A stretch of 64,000 nucleotides of DNA, from the NCBI GenBank assembly GCA_023548195.1, contig JAJHZJ010000252.1, positions 2,363,395 to 2,427,394 on the forward strand. Reading direction: 5' to 3'. A program made the position numbers and the translations under genes. The notes below the pieces were generated by a model. That model was not told the DNA's origin, searched no databases, and saw only the letters and a list, made by a program, of their open reading frames with translations. Origin of the DNA: Bettongia penicillata ogilbyi (taxonomy: Eukaryota; Chordata; Mammalia; Diprotodontia; Potoroidae). Each line of letters opens with the position of its first letter. The stretch's first letter is position 1. Positions 11,481 through 22,439 of this stretch are shown piece by piece.

Positions 11481-11486
11481 TTGCAG

Positions 11487-11659
11487 GAAGGAGGAGCATG
11501 GCAAATCCAGAATGGTTTAATTACATCAAAAGAAGCTACAAACAAACCCAGGGCCAAGACCAAGGAGAGCTGATAATGGTACATTTGGAGAAAAGTGAAA
11601 ACGACAGCAATGGGCACTTCAGGTTTTCTTTGGAAGCACTGAATGGATTTGGGCTCTAG
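11487..11659 (+). CDS. Candidate terminal coding exon (53 codons), unidentified
   Basis: What is seen: a pyrimidine-rich run ends in CTTCATTGCAG, a good 3' splice site, at 11486. An ATG follows 11 bases later (11498), preceded by GGAGC, with an A-G context typical of initiation. The frame from the ATG runs 53 codons without interruption to TAG at 11657-11659. It begins MANPEWFNYI and is polar, with a Lys/Gln-rich middle (KRSYKQTQGQDQGE). There is no signal peptide or membrane segment. It lies outside any repeat I recognise. I do not recognise the protein. It could be the last coding exon of a gene with a 5' non-coding or short upstream exon, or a chance frame. No good 5' splice site precedes the stop codon, so it would have to be terminal. 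Confidence 0.22.
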
Positions 11660-12044
11660 CTCTGTCAGAGATCAGCTTGAAAAACCAGGTCTCTGTCATT
11701 GTGTGCAGCTCATTCAGTGTGGATCCTTCCTGGAATGCCAGACTGGTAAGACTCAGGCTCTCTGCTGGTGTGTAGGGGCTAGGTTGATAAAATATGGCTG
11801 CTGCTTTGTTTCACAATACTTCTGTATATGAGCTCCATCCATCTTTGGTTCTGGTCCAGGTAAAACCTTTTCCCTACAAAGTCCAACACATAATTGCTGT
11901 CAATGGATCATGGCTGTCACAGCTGAAAGAACAAGAGAAAATGAGGGCATAAGTATGCAGCAGGTGAAAACATTTATTATTGAGGGCCACAGCCTGAATT
12001 TACATCAGTTGCTGACTACCAGAAACACTTAGCCTATGTCTATA
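11660..12044. other. Unassigned stretch
   Basis: No repeat or gene recognised. An open frame at 11643-11831 has no recognisable domain. There is no AATAAA in the first 250 bases that would clearly end the candidate exon upstream. Confidence 0.35.
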
Positions 12045-12053
12045 CTTGCCAGT

Positions 12054-12282
12054 TGGGGCATCTCGGGAGGCTCAGTGGATAGAGCACCAGACCTGGAGTC
12101 AGGAAGACTCATGTTCTTCAGCTCAAATCTGGCCTCAGACACTTACTAGTCGTATGACCCTGGGCAAGTCACTTAATACCATTTGCCTCAGGTTGCTCAT
12201 CTGTAAAATGAGCTGGAGAAGGAAATGGCAAACCATCCCAGCATCTTTGATCCAAATGAAGAGTCAGAGACAACTGAAAATG
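12054..12282 (+). mobile_element. tRNA-derived marsupial SINE with 9-bp target-site duplication
   Basis: It has a full head-to-tail layout: TCAGTGGATAGAGCACCAGA, then TATGACCCTGGGCAAGTCAC, then a tail ending in GAGTCAGAGACAACTGAAAA. It is flanked by a perfect CTTGCCAGT at 12045-12053 and 12283-12291, as expected after L1-type insertion. Confidence 0.85.
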
Positions 12283-12291
12283 CTTGCCAGT

Positions 12292-13165
12292 ATCAGCTAT
12301 TCCAGGGTTGCTAGTCATCTGATGATAGTCCTTGCTGAACTTGCTATAGCTTAGAGTACTCGGGCAGCAATGCTATGTGATGCTACAGCTACAATATTCT
12401 TATAAAACCTCATTATTCTGCCCCTATGGTGTTTGAAAGTCCTTCATCATCCAATGACCTATGTGAATTTGTGTGTCTCTTTTTAGGTCATATCCTTATG
12501 GATGGGCACAAAGGAAATTTATCCGTTCTGGGGTCCTGAGGTGACGATAAATCCCCAGGGTTCTGGTCTGTGTCTATTTGGAGAAGGTGAGAAGGAAGCA
12601 TTGAACTGCTCAAATTGCTAATAATGATGACTGTTTATGAGAAATGATCAATAAAATGTATATTAAAATATTTTAATGACCAAAAAAGAAATGATTACTT
12701 ATTATAGGCTGAGAGTGCAGCTCTGAGGCTCCCCCATCTCTACTGTCATGGGAAAATACAACAAGAAGAACAAGAACAAAGAGGATGATGACAACATTCC
12801 TTTCAGTCCATCTCTACTTTTCCAAGTTCTAAGCACTGAAATCCTACATACTGTTAATGGTCCAGCTTAAATGCTCTGTCCTAAAGGAAGCCAGCAATGA
12901 TCTCTCCATCCTCTGAATTCTAAATGAAAAGGAACAGTAGGACAAAAGGGGGCAAGACATTTCCAGAGCAGCATCTTGTAATTGTAAAGTGGCGTTGGTT
13001 GCTTGGTTTTGGTTTTTTATCAAGCATTATGGAAGATGAGAGACTGAGCTAGGTGTCAGGGACCCTTCCTGAAGATAAAGGCCAGACATTGAGAGTTCTA
13101 TTAGCTGCATCTTTGGTTCTAGGCTGGGTCCTTGAGCAGAGACCCTGGTGTTGGTCAGTTCAATT
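12292..13165. other. Mostly unassigned, possible L2 3' remnant at 12830-12930
   Basis: CAGCTTAAATGCTCTGTCCT and GGAAGCCAGCAATGATCTCT at 12865-12905 resemble the L2 3' coding end in sense. The rest is unassigned. Confidence 0.35.
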
Positions 13166-13167
13166 GC

Positions 13168-13262
13168 CTGTTAAATCAAATGAGATAATACTGTACAGTG
13201 CTTATCGCAGTGCATAGCATATAATAAGCTCTATATAAATGTTATTTATTATTACTATTATT
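13168..13262 (+). repeat. MIR 3' half
   Basis: AAATGAGATAATACTGTACA followed by AGTGCATAGCATATAATAAG and TATATAAATG is the MIR 3' region in sense. Confidence 0.55.
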
Positions 13263-13582
13263 GACAAAAAGTAGACTGGGCTGTTTTGAAAAAGGGTGGA
13301 TTCTCCTTCCTTAGAGGTCAGGAGGCAGAGGTAAGATGATTGGGTCAAGTATGTTAATGGTGGGAATTCTTTGAGGTAGGGGTTGACACCAATAGTCACT
13401 TAAGATAGTCACTAAGTTTCTTTCCAACTCCAAATTCTATAATTCTGAAGTTCTAGCACTAGAGGTGAGTTTCCAGTCCTGAAAAAGCCTACAGCCTGGG
13501 GTTCCATTTCTAGAGGTGAGGAGAATGTACTAGATTCTGTAAGTGAAAGTCAAGGTATGTGAGGCTCTGGTCCCAGGCTAGT

Positions 13583-13858
13583 AATAGTTTAAAAAACCAA
13601 CCTGCTGCTAGTATTTATATATCGCTTTAAGGTTTGGAAAGCACTTTACAAATATTATGTCATTTTATCCTCTCAACAAGCCTGGGAGGCAGGTTCTATT
13701 ATCATCCCCATTTTATAGGTAGGGAAACTGAGATTGAAGGAAGTTAAAAAACTTGCCTGGATCACACAGCTAGTAAGTGTGTGAGAATGAATTTGAACTC
13801 AGGTCTTTCTGACTCTAAATCCAGTGCTCTGTCTCCTGTGCCACCTATCTGCCTACAA
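13583..13858 (-). repeat. MIR SINE, near full length (antisense)
   Basis: In order it shows the inverted MIR 3' end (AAAGCACTTTACAAATATTA), the CATCCCCATTTTATAGGTAG core, ATCACACAGCTAGTAAGTGT and the tRNA-related head near 13850. It is one of the better preserved MIR copies here. Confidence 0.75.
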
Positions 13859-14099
13859 AAAGATGCTATAATGTTGAGGTAGTGAGTCAGAGTAGCAGTA
13901 GACCTCAGGGTACTGGATTAGAGGAGAGAGGCTAAGAAAACCATTCACAGGGAGATATGGTCCCAGCTCTACTGATGATGGTTGATTTGAGTCCACAGTT
14001 GACTGCCAGTTGTCACCCCTTAAGGTCTCTACTCTACCATGGACCCCTCCAGCTTGATGAGCAAGAAGGTGTTTAATACCTCTTTGTAAAAAGAGTGCA

Positions 14100-14275
14100 T
14101 TCTCTTTTTTTTAAGTCAGAAGACCCAAGTTTGAGTCTTACTATAAATTTACTAGCTTTGGGACCTTGAGTAAGTTATTTAACTTGGTTAAACATTATTT
14201 TCTTCATTTGTAAAATGGGGATCATTATACTTGCATTATTTACCTTACATTTTCGCATTAGGAGAAAAGTGTTTT
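14100..14275 (+). repeat. MIR SINE (sense)
   Basis: CCCAAGTTTGAGTCTTACTA, CTTTGGGACCTTGAGTAAGT and ATTTGTAAAATGGGGATCAT follow MIR head-core order. Confidence 0.6.
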
Positions 14276-14302
14276 ATCAACAAATGGGAATCAAATACCT
14301 TC

Positions 14303-14385
14303 TAGACAGATGGATAGAGGCTAGATCAATACAGACAGACAGATGGACAAACATAGAGATAGACAGATGGACAGACATATAGGCT
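14303..14385. repeat. Degenerate (GACA/GATA)n tetranucleotide tract
   Basis: It has repeated GACAGATGGA, CAGACAGACAGATGGAC and GATAGACAGATGGACAGACA units with interruptions. Confidence 0.75.
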
Positions 14386-14684
14386 TTCTTCCAGGCTGCT
14401 TCCTGAATCACTACCCAGTGGCCAATTACTAGAAGAGCTCTGTACCTAAGGGACAACTCTGGCTACTAATTTTCCAGGGTGAACTAAACTGGTTACCTTT
14501 GTAAGGGATTCTGCTTTTTTGGATTCCTTCTTCCCTTCTTATAACTGTCATACAGATTAGCCAAGACATTCAAGCCTACAAGAGAATAAGTGAGAAAGAA
14601 GAAAGAATGCTTGTGAACATGGTAATATAGATCCTAGCACTGTCACCATCTAAATTCAGACTACAGAGGAAGAAACATCAGATC

Positions 14685-14845
14685 AGAGAAGGGACCTCAG
14701 AGTTCATCTAAGTCAGTTCCATTTTATGGAGAAATAAACTGAGATTTAAAGAGGTGACACCAAAGATATAAGATGCAGGGCTAGTTTTCAAATCCAAGCC
14801 TTCTACCTCCAAATCCAGCCCTGGTCCTGCTGCACCAATGCTACT
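14685..14845 (-). repeat. THER1/MIR-type SINE (antisense)
   Basis: GAAGGGACCTCAGAGTTCAT, TTCCATTTTATGGAGAAATA and the head region with TCCAGCCCTGGTCCTGCTGC match the inverted THER1 order. Confidence 0.55.
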
Positions 14846-14849
14846 CATT

Positions 14850-16248
14850 AGGAGGTCCCACCTAAGTAAACTAGTGTGCCGAGGTGGGGATGACTGGGAG
14901 TCTTTATCTACTGAACAGATTCCCCAAGGTATCTGGAGGATAGCTTTGCCTGCTTTCCCATGCCTTTTCTTCCCTAATATCCATATTTAAGCAGACTAGC
15001 AGGTGTGTGCCTACCAGGAATCCTAAACAAAGCCCACTGATTTCTGGCAGATATATACACTAAAGACAGGAATTTAGAACAAAGGAACCAACCCAGGCAG
15101 ACAGCCATCCCACTTAACCTAATTTTTCTGTTTTTATCCCTGAGTATATATATGCAAGCCAATCAAGGGCATTATGGAGGCTGACGGGAACTTCTACGGC
15201 CCAGCACCATGTAGTTCCTCTGGAGTTTCGTTGGATGGGGTCCCAAGAATTGTTTGATAGGATGCAGACCGAGTGACAATAAGAGATCTGATAGGGATCA
15301 AAAGGAATCTTCTAACTCCAAGTCAGATAGTTTGCTGAGGCCAGGGACTTAGGTGGGCAGCAAAAGACAAGTGTGTCAAAAGAACAGATTTCATTCTAAC
15401 CTAAGGTCTTGGACCATCTTTTGTTGCCTACCAGACTTTGTGCAGCTGTCAGAGCCCCAGTACTCTTCTCTGGGTTGATATAAAGTTAAAAAAAATATTT
15501 AACAGGAAAGACTTACCAGCAGCTATACCCCAGCAGATGGTAGAAGACCAGATGGCACAAAAAGACTGAAGACCAGTGGATGATAGCGGAGAATAGTTCA
15601 GCAAACAATGCAAGTGAAAACCCACAGAGGTGCCCAACATAGATGATGCCATAGAGAGCAGAAAAACAATGCCCAGCAGAGGATGGTTTAAAGGCATGAC
15701 CAAGGGACATCAGGACATCTTTAGTATCAGAAGCATGAAGAGCCTTAGCCTCGTGTTTCCCTCCATGTATACTGGCCACACTTGTGCTTTAGCCATGTTC
15801 CTTAACAGGTATACCTGTGTATTTGTGTTCCCTAGACATTTGTGTTCTCAGTGTATGTGTACACTGCCCTCTGTGGGAGAGTGCACCCCTGCAGATATCA
15901 AGGGACCTATTTTTGCCACTTAATTTGCTGTGCTATTTGATTTAAATGAATGTCTTTGCTTTTAAAGAAATGTGTTCTTTTTGGTGACTATAGTAAAAGT
16001 AGACACATCAGTAAACAGGCATAAATAGGTGGATGACCCACAAACCTGGCATGCCTCTCCAGTGGGTAGGGTTCTGGGTACCCTTTGCTCATCAGGAGGG
16101 ACAAGCTTAGCCAACTAAACATTATTAATTGGTTCTTCTGAAAATACGGTCATCAGTGGGCAAAGAACTAAATGAGGTTATAGCAGAGTTATCCATATGT
16201 CATCTCTCTCCAGGCCACACTCCAGACTTCTTCTGCCAGGCTCTAGAG
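14850..16248. other. Unassigned stretch
   Basis: No family recognised. Overlapping minus-strand frames at 15449-15779 encode hydrophobic residues (for example SLALFAELFSAIIHWSSVFL). With no splice signals or similarity I can name, they look incidental. The 15.4-16.2 kb part could be an unclassified old mobile element. Confidence 0.35.
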
Positions 16249-16249
16249 T

Positions 16250-16600
16250 CTTCATTCTAGAAGGTTACTCCAGCCCTGGAATGCACCCATTGGAAGAACC
16301 ACTCTGCTATCACCTTCCCCCACCCTTCATTTAAGGATGGTGCCCAGGCCAGCCACATCTGATTCCTCTCCACACTACACTCTTAACCTTTCTCTACCAC
16401 ATTCCAGAGCATGGTATATTCATTGTTCTCTTCATCGCCCAAGTCATTTATCTTCCTTTCATTTATTATCTTTCTCCATGAGAATATAAGCTTCTTGAGG
16501 ACAGGTACTATTTTTTAATTTCAGATATTTAATTCCCAGAATTTAACTTGGAGTCTGGTCCCTAGTAAGCACTTAAGAAATGCTTGTTGACTGAATGCTA
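16250..16600 (+). repeat. L2 LINE 3' end (sense)
   Basis: TGAGAATATAAGCTTCTTGA, GGACAGGTACTATTTTTTAA and TCCCTAGTAAGCACTTAAGA, ending AAATGCTTGTTGACTGAATG, is the L2 3' UTR and terminal motif. Confidence 0.7.
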
Positions 16601-16609
16601 GGGTTTCCT

Positions 16610-18780
16610 GATTTTGCAAAGTTTGGAAATGAGGTATTAAGTATATTTTTGCAAAATTGACTTTGTACAGTGCGGTCTAATGCCTGCCTGCCCACCTGTT
16701 GTCACAGTAGGACAGCTCATTGGGAAAGGGGTAGATTGAACAAGGCTGACTGCCACCCTGGAGAACTGGGCTGAATTGGTGAGACTTAGGTGGCGGGGTG
16801 GAGGTGAGGAGCGTTCAGAGGTAGCATGGTAGTATGGACTGCTTTCAGCAGGAAGAAAGAAGTTGCCTTGCTAGTGGCTCACAGTTTTGATAAGCAACCA
16901 CACACCAGCAGGCAAAATTCCTCCAGGCAGGTCCCTGCTCTTGCCTGCAAGGGAATAATCAGGCTTTAAAATATACAGCACGCATAAGGCACGCACACTT
17001 TTATTGCTGTGACTAAATATGATTTTGGCAGAGCGTGGCTGGCTGTTCTTTGAAGGCTGATTTTAAATCAACGTGCTGCTCCACACCAAGGAAAAACAGA
17101 CAGGCTTGCAGCGAAATCTGCCTGGAAGTGTCTCCTCTTCCTACCGCAGGGGCCCTAACACAGAGTGGGAAATGCAAGAAAGGTGAGGATCACGGCTCCC
17201 ACAGACCAGATAGGAAGGAGGCGATGAAATCTCCTGACCCTTCCCTTGCGATGGTCTTCTCTTCCAGAAATTTTGTCTCTGGCTACTATCTATGTCATTC
17301 TTTTAATTTTCCTGTCCTAGGAATGATACCACAAAGAAGGGGAAAGTTACTTCCAGCCCATCATAGCTCCTTGGGTCCTCTGGTGTGCCCCCCACGCAAA
17401 TCAGAGGCTGTAGGAAATTTCAAAATACTAGCAATCTGCTTGGGGATTTCAAAGGTTACAAAAGTCCAATTACAATTCATTTTTGGTGTGAATTGAGTAA
17501 CTCCGGGGGAGGTGGCCCGGGTGGAACGTTCAGGGTCGATACTGTGTTAATGAATCCAGCCCTTTGTTCCCCCAGAGCTGAGATGCTGACAAGTGGGCTG
17601 TTTCCTGAAAAGCTATGACATGCTTTGTCCCCGTCCAGGTGCAGGAAGCAGGATAGAGACTGTGACTGCCTTTTTTTTTTTTTTAAATCATTTTAGGGTG
17701 GGTTGTTTTTTATTTTTCCATTTTTAAAAAAAATCAAAGGAAATGCAGCCCTGGAAAACATCTGAGCCTTTTCTTGTGGCTCTGATAGCAAGACCCCTGC
17801 TCTAACATGATTTGACTGACTCTGTCTGGGAAATAGCTATTATCTATCTTCTGGTCCAGGTGCCACTTTGTTCTCTCTAGGTGGGTGGATGGTGGGTGGA
17901 TTCAGGCTCAGGGTTCTGAAGGGAAATGGGGAGAATGGGAAGGCTGAAGAAGAAATTAAGGGTGGGCGGGTAGAAATAGCGAGCGTTTTTGAGAGATCTG
18001 GAGCGCTGGGACTTTCCACACAGGTGGTATGTTTCTAACATCGCAAACTTCTTTATCAGAATTGGTGGTCAATTTCATTCCAACTAAAAAGCAAACGCAA
18101 AATTGTAAAGTTTTCAGATACCATTCAGTTGAGTTTTGGGAGCCCAGAATTTTCTGCCCCCCACATGCCTCCCAATAATAGACTCCTTTCCACAGAATCA
18201 GGGACCATTATCTCTTACGCAGCTATTGCTAAGTCTATAGCACTGCTATCTACTTCCAGGAATTACTTCCCTTTTTGTCCAGGAAAGGCTGATGCTTGTG
18301 TGTGATGAGATTAAAAGAAACCAACCCCTCCCCTTCCTGCTTCCCCTGTCTCTACCCTCTCCCATGCCCACCCCATCATACACACAAAAGTCTCTCCCCT
18401 CCATCGACGTAACTAGCAACTATAGATGGAAATTTTGAAGAGGCAAATATTTAGGTTTTATGTTAGCAAAAAGCTGCCTAACAGAGCAATCCAAAAATGA
18501 AATGTGCTTCCTTGGGACATAGTATGTGCCCTTAACTAGAAATCTTCAGGCAATGGCTTTATGACCACTTGTCCTGGATACTATAATGGGGATCCTTCTG
18601 GACGTGTGGATGGACAGAGGTGGCCACAGGAGTCTCTTCTAAATTGGGGGTTCTGGAATTTTTATTTGAGTTTCTCTTCTTTAGTCTTAACTTCTCATGG
18701 TCTTTAACAAAACAAATATCCATCAAGTCCCTCACACCTCCAGATGAATGAGTTTATCAGGGAGGTGAGACAGTAGGAAA
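16610..18780. other. Low-repeat block, possible conserved non-coding DNA
   Basis: Across ~2.1 kb I recognise no interspersed repeat, which is rare in this window. At 16940-17080 lies a dense AT/GC-mixed stretch with TTTAAAATATACAGCACGCA and TTTATTGCTGTGACTAAATA, which looks like enhancer-type sequence. A plus-strand frame of 153 codons (17035-17496) starts MAGCSLKADF. It has no domain I know, is Cys/Ser/Lys-rich and has no supporting splice signals. A T12 run at 17671 and an A8 run at 17726 are the only low-complexity tracts. Confidence 0.35.
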
Positions 18781-19300
18781 GATTTGGGGCCTAGGAAGGA
18801 AGTGAGACAGGATGAGATGAAAGGGGAAGGAGGTGAGGAGGAGGTGAAAAGGAACTGCAGAGAAAGAGTAAAGAAAAAGGGACGGGACGGAGAACCTCTG
18901 AAAATAAACTTCCCAGAGCTTCACCAGTTTTGTCTCCTGTCAATTCTGAAACCAGATTTCCTTAGAGAAGAATCTCTAGAACCAAAGAGAGCGGTGAATT
19001 GGAGACCATATCTTCTCAGATATTAAGTTTTAATACTATTAGGGCCTTTTCCCTCGATGAATAGGAAGTCTTTGGAATAAAAAGGAGAGTTCTATGGAGA
19101 GCTCTCCTGAGAATTATCATTGTAATGTTGTATTGAGGAAGACTTTATCCAATGGATGAGATCTCAACAAGAGATATTATTATATTAAACATTAAATTAG
19201 CCTAAATCCAGCTAAAACATCCCTCACTGACATAATTCAAATGAAGTTCTTGCTTTGCCATACCTAATTCTGCCATCCTAGCAGCACTAAGTCCAAGTGT
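18781..19300. other. Unassigned, purine-rich at 18780-18890
   Basis: There is a GGA/GAA-rich tract followed by ordinary sequence. The plus-strand frame at 18784-19026 is Glu/Arg/Lys-rich only because of the purine tract. Confidence 0.35.
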
Positions 19301-19326
19301 ATCTTTAAGACTGCCAGGCCCCCAAA

Positions 19327-19956
19327 TATTTATAGCAGCACTCTTTGTAGTGGCCAAGAATTGGAAATCAAGGGAACGTCCATCAATTGCGGAATAGCTG
19401 GACAAATTGTGGTATATGAATGTAATGGAATACTATTGCACTATAAGAAATGATGAACAGGAAGACTTCAGAGAGGCCTGGAAAGACTTATTATGAACTG
19501 ATGCTGAGCAAAAGGAGCAGAACCAGGAGAACTTTGTGCAGTAACAACCACAGTGTGCGAGAGTTTTTTTCTGGTTGACTTGGAACTTCATAGCAATGCA
19601 AGAACTTAAAAAAAAAATTCCCAATGATCTTCTAAGGCAAAATGCCTTCCACACCCAAAGAAAGAACTAAGAATTCAATCGCAGAATGTAGCAGACCATT
19701 TTTGTATGTGTGTATTTAATGTTTTGGTTGGTTATAGATTTCTCTGATTTATTTTAGTTCTTCTACACAGCATGACTATAGTGAAAATGTATTCAATAGA
19801 AATGTATGTGTAGATCCTATATAGAATTGTATGCCATCTCAGGGAGGGAAGGGGGTGGTGGAGGGTAGGCAGGGGGAAAAGAAATCTAAGTTTTATGGTA
19901 GTGATTGTAGAACACTAAAAATAAATAAAATATAAAAAAAGGGAAATCCTAAAAAA
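19327..19956 (+). mobile_element. 5'-truncated L1 insertion with 20-bp target-site duplication
   Basis: This is a 630-bp L1 3' end in sense. It contains GTATATGAATGTAATGGAAT and AGAACCAGGAGAACTTTGTG, which reappear inverted at 30.1 and 63.5 kb. It ends in an A-rich tail. The identical 20-mer AAGACTGCCAGGCCCCCAAA flanks it at 19307-19326 and 19957-19976. The perfect duplication and intact tail indicate a relatively young L1-machinery insertion. It has no coding capacity. Confidence 0.93.
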
Positions 19957-20044
19957 AAGACTGCCAGGCCCCCAAAGAAGGAATGGCTCCTACCAAGAAA
20001 TATCAGGGAAGCACATTTCTTTTATAAAATGCTTTAGGGGACTG

Positions 20045-20262
20045 GAGGATCCTAGGATCAGAGATTTAGAGCTAGAATAGATCTCAAACATCATCCAATC
20101 CATCTCTCTCATTTTTTAAATGTGGAAACTGAACCTGCGAAAGGTTAACTAACTTGCCCAAGGTTTTACAGGTAAGACCAGGCAGGATTTGAACCCAGAT
20201 CCTCTGACTCCAGAGCCAGGGCCCTTTCCCCTACATCAGTTTAGAGCTGCCTCCCTTGGGGA
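20045..20262 (-). repeat. THER1/MIR-type SINE (antisense)
   Basis: GATCAGAGATTTAGAGCTAG, CATTTTTTAAATGTGGAAAC, AACTTGCCCAAGGTTTTACA and ATTTGAACCCAGATCCTCTG form the inverted THER1 order. Confidence 0.65.
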
Positions 20263-20308
20263 TTGGTGACTTCTAATTTGACTTATTTGGGGAGGAAGCT
20301 CCTCTTTA

Positions 20309-20540
20309 TTGCTGCTATTCAGTCACTTTTGTAATATCTGACGCTTTGTGACCCCATTTTGGGGTTTTCTTGACAAATATACAACAGTGGTTTGGCATCT
20401 TCTTCTCTAGCTCATTTTACAGATGAGGAAACTGAGGCCAACAGAGTTAAGTGACTTGCTCAGGGTCACACAGCTAGCAAGTATCTGAGGTCAAATTTGA
20501 ACTCATTCCAGGCCCAATGCTCTCTCTACTTCATCACCTT
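20309..20540 (-). mobile_element. tRNA-derived marsupial SINE (antisense)
   Basis: Inverted tail TATTCAGTCACTTTTGTAAT, core ACAGATGAGGAAACTGAGGC, then GGGTCACACAGCTAGCAAGT and the inverted tRNA head near 20535. Confidence 0.85.
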
Positions 20541-20559
20541 TCAAACTAGAACAAAGTAT

Positions 20560-20690
20560 GTCCACAGCATCCTGGGCTCCCCTGTTTGCTTCTTGTGTGA
20601 CCTTAAGTAAGTTACCTAACCCCACCCTTCCATTTTCTCATCTGGAAAATGAAGGGTTTGGGCAATAATATAAATGAAAATAACACTTAA
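20560..20690 (+). repeat. MIR-like fragment (sense)
   Basis: TGTGTGACCTTAAGTAAGTT, then CATCTGGAAAATGAAGGGTT is a partial MIR core. Confidence 0.5.
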
Positions 20691-20957
20691 AGGCAGCTGA
20701 GCTCATATTAAATGCAGTGAGTAACCTGAGCCTGGAAAACAGATGGATGGTAAAACACATTTCACTTTTCTTGAAAGAGAAAGGAGAGCCTATAGATGCT
20801 GAAGGTTTCATACCCTGTCCAACAGGTCACTCTGCCCCCTTGACTTTGCTTAACTGATTTTCTTTGTTAGGAGGAAGAGAGAGAGGGAAGGGAGAGAACA
20901 TGGGAAAATGATCATTATGAAAAAAGGCACCAATACAACTTTTAAAAGTCAAATTAA

Positions 20958-21030
20958 ATGAGGGGATGCTGGATAAGATGGCCTGTGTCAGATCACTTCC
21001 AGCTCTAAAGTTCTACAGTTCTAATGCTTT
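20958..21030 (+). repeat. THER1-like 3' tail
   Basis: GGATAAGATGGCCTGTGTCA, then TTCCAGCTCTAAAGTTCTAC resembles the THER1 tail seen at 6.55 kb. Confidence 0.5.
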
Positions 21031-21349
21031 TGTCCTTTGCAATACCCCCTCCTCACGCTTGGAGGTCTCTATACCTTCCATATGGATTTATGACCATACA
21101 GGGTCCATCACTCTTGGGCCTACTCTCATCACTTGGAGCCCAGACGTTGCCCTCCTTTCCTTCCCCCTGTTAAAACATACCAGTGCTAATTTCATAAGAG
21201 TTCTGTTCTATACCTTCTAAACCTAACTTCAAGAAATTAATCCCATGGTAGGGTATTAACAGCTATAACAAAGAGAAATATTGGGCTTGGAAAAAAGAAA
21301 ATTTGGGATTCAGTTCCTAGCATTGATGCTTCTATAGGATCTTGGGAAA

Positions 21350-21583
21350 GGGCAGCAGGTAGCACAGTGGTTAGAGTGCCAGGCCAGGAGTCAGGAAGAC
21401 TCATCCTCTGAGTTCAATTCTGGCCTCAGACATCTACTAACTGTGTGACTCTGGGTAAGTCACTTAACCCTGTTGGCTTCAGCTTCCTCAATTGTAAAAT
21501 GAGCGGGAGAAAAAGATGGCAAACTAGTATATCTTAGCCCAGAAAACCCCAAATGGGGTCACAAAGAGTCGGACATAATGAAC
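21350..21583 (+). mobile_element. tRNA-derived marsupial SINE (sense)
   Basis: Head GGCAGCAGGTAGCACAGTGG, box TGTGACTCTGGGTAAGTCAC, tail AAACCCCAAATGGGGTCACA. Head and tail are both present. Confidence 0.85.
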
Positions 21584-21619
21584 TTGGACAAGTTACTGAA
21601 TCTGTTACTGTTTCCTCAA

Positions 21620-21835
21620 TGGATTGATCACCACAGTTGGAAGAACGCTGGATCTGGAGTCAGTGAATCTGGAGTTGACAATTAACTCTCTGCTACTTAG
21701 CACATCTATGATTTGGGGCAAAAAGAAAGAATTACTTAACTTCTCTGGGCCTCAGCTTCCTTGTCTATAAAAGGGGGGACAAGGGCTGACCTCTGAGATC
21801 CCTTCCAGCACTATATCTATAATCCTAGGATTTCT
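21620..21835 (+). repeat. THER1/MIR-type SINE (sense)
   Basis: AACGCTGGATCTGGAGTCAG, TTACTTAACTTCTCTGGGCC and CTGAGATCCCTTCCAGCACT form the THER1 order, ending in an ATCCTAGGATTTC tail. Confidence 0.6.
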
Positions 21836-21839
21836 AAAG

Positions 21840-22435
21840 GTCTCTTCTAGCTCTCCCTTTTGTGATCCTAAGTCTTAACCCAAGGAATGAATTTCTCATA
21901 GTGGAAGACTCTCAAACCCTGGGATAAACATATTGGTATTGCCCTTAAAACTCCAATACTCCTGACTAAACTTGGGGACCTGATTGGGGGCCAGCAGAGA
22001 GGAGAGAGGCCTATTTCTGGAACATGAAGGGCACTTGGATGTGTGAAACGCTAACTTGCCAAAGGAAGGGCTCATCTTTCCAGGCTTAATGCTGTGGGTA
22101 CATGGTTCCTGAGGGATTTCTCTCCCACCCCTCCTTCCCTTTCCTCCCCTTCCTTCTCACTCCACCTTCCTTGAGTTAAGTTTAGAACTACACCAGGGCT
22201 TGTTCTCAGCTGGAGCTGTTTTAACTTACACTGCCTAACTGGTTCAGAGAAATTCAGGCAGCTATAGAGGAAAATAAAAATAGCTTTCCTCCATGACCCA
22301 TTTCTTCCCACTTCCCTGTAATCTCTCTTTGGCTTTCCCCTCCTCTCCCACGAGCCCCTACAGGGCCATCTGTGGCAATGGGATTTACCTGAGGTAGGAA
22401 TGCCCCTTGGGATTAAGTGGGCACTGGAGTGTCCT
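21840..22435. other. Unassigned stretch
   Basis: No gene or repeat recognised. A pyrimidine-rich tract lies at 22120-22165. Confidence 0.35.
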
Positions 22436-22439
22436 ATTC

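Noticed and set aside
15449..15779. Hydrophobic minus-strand frames as a membrane protein exon
   Set aside because: Two overlapping frames are both hydrophobic, pointing to base composition. No splice signals or known similarity.
17035..17496. 153-codon frame as a gene
   Set aside because: No recognisable domain, no splice or promoter evidence. The block is retained only as possible conserved non-coding DNA.
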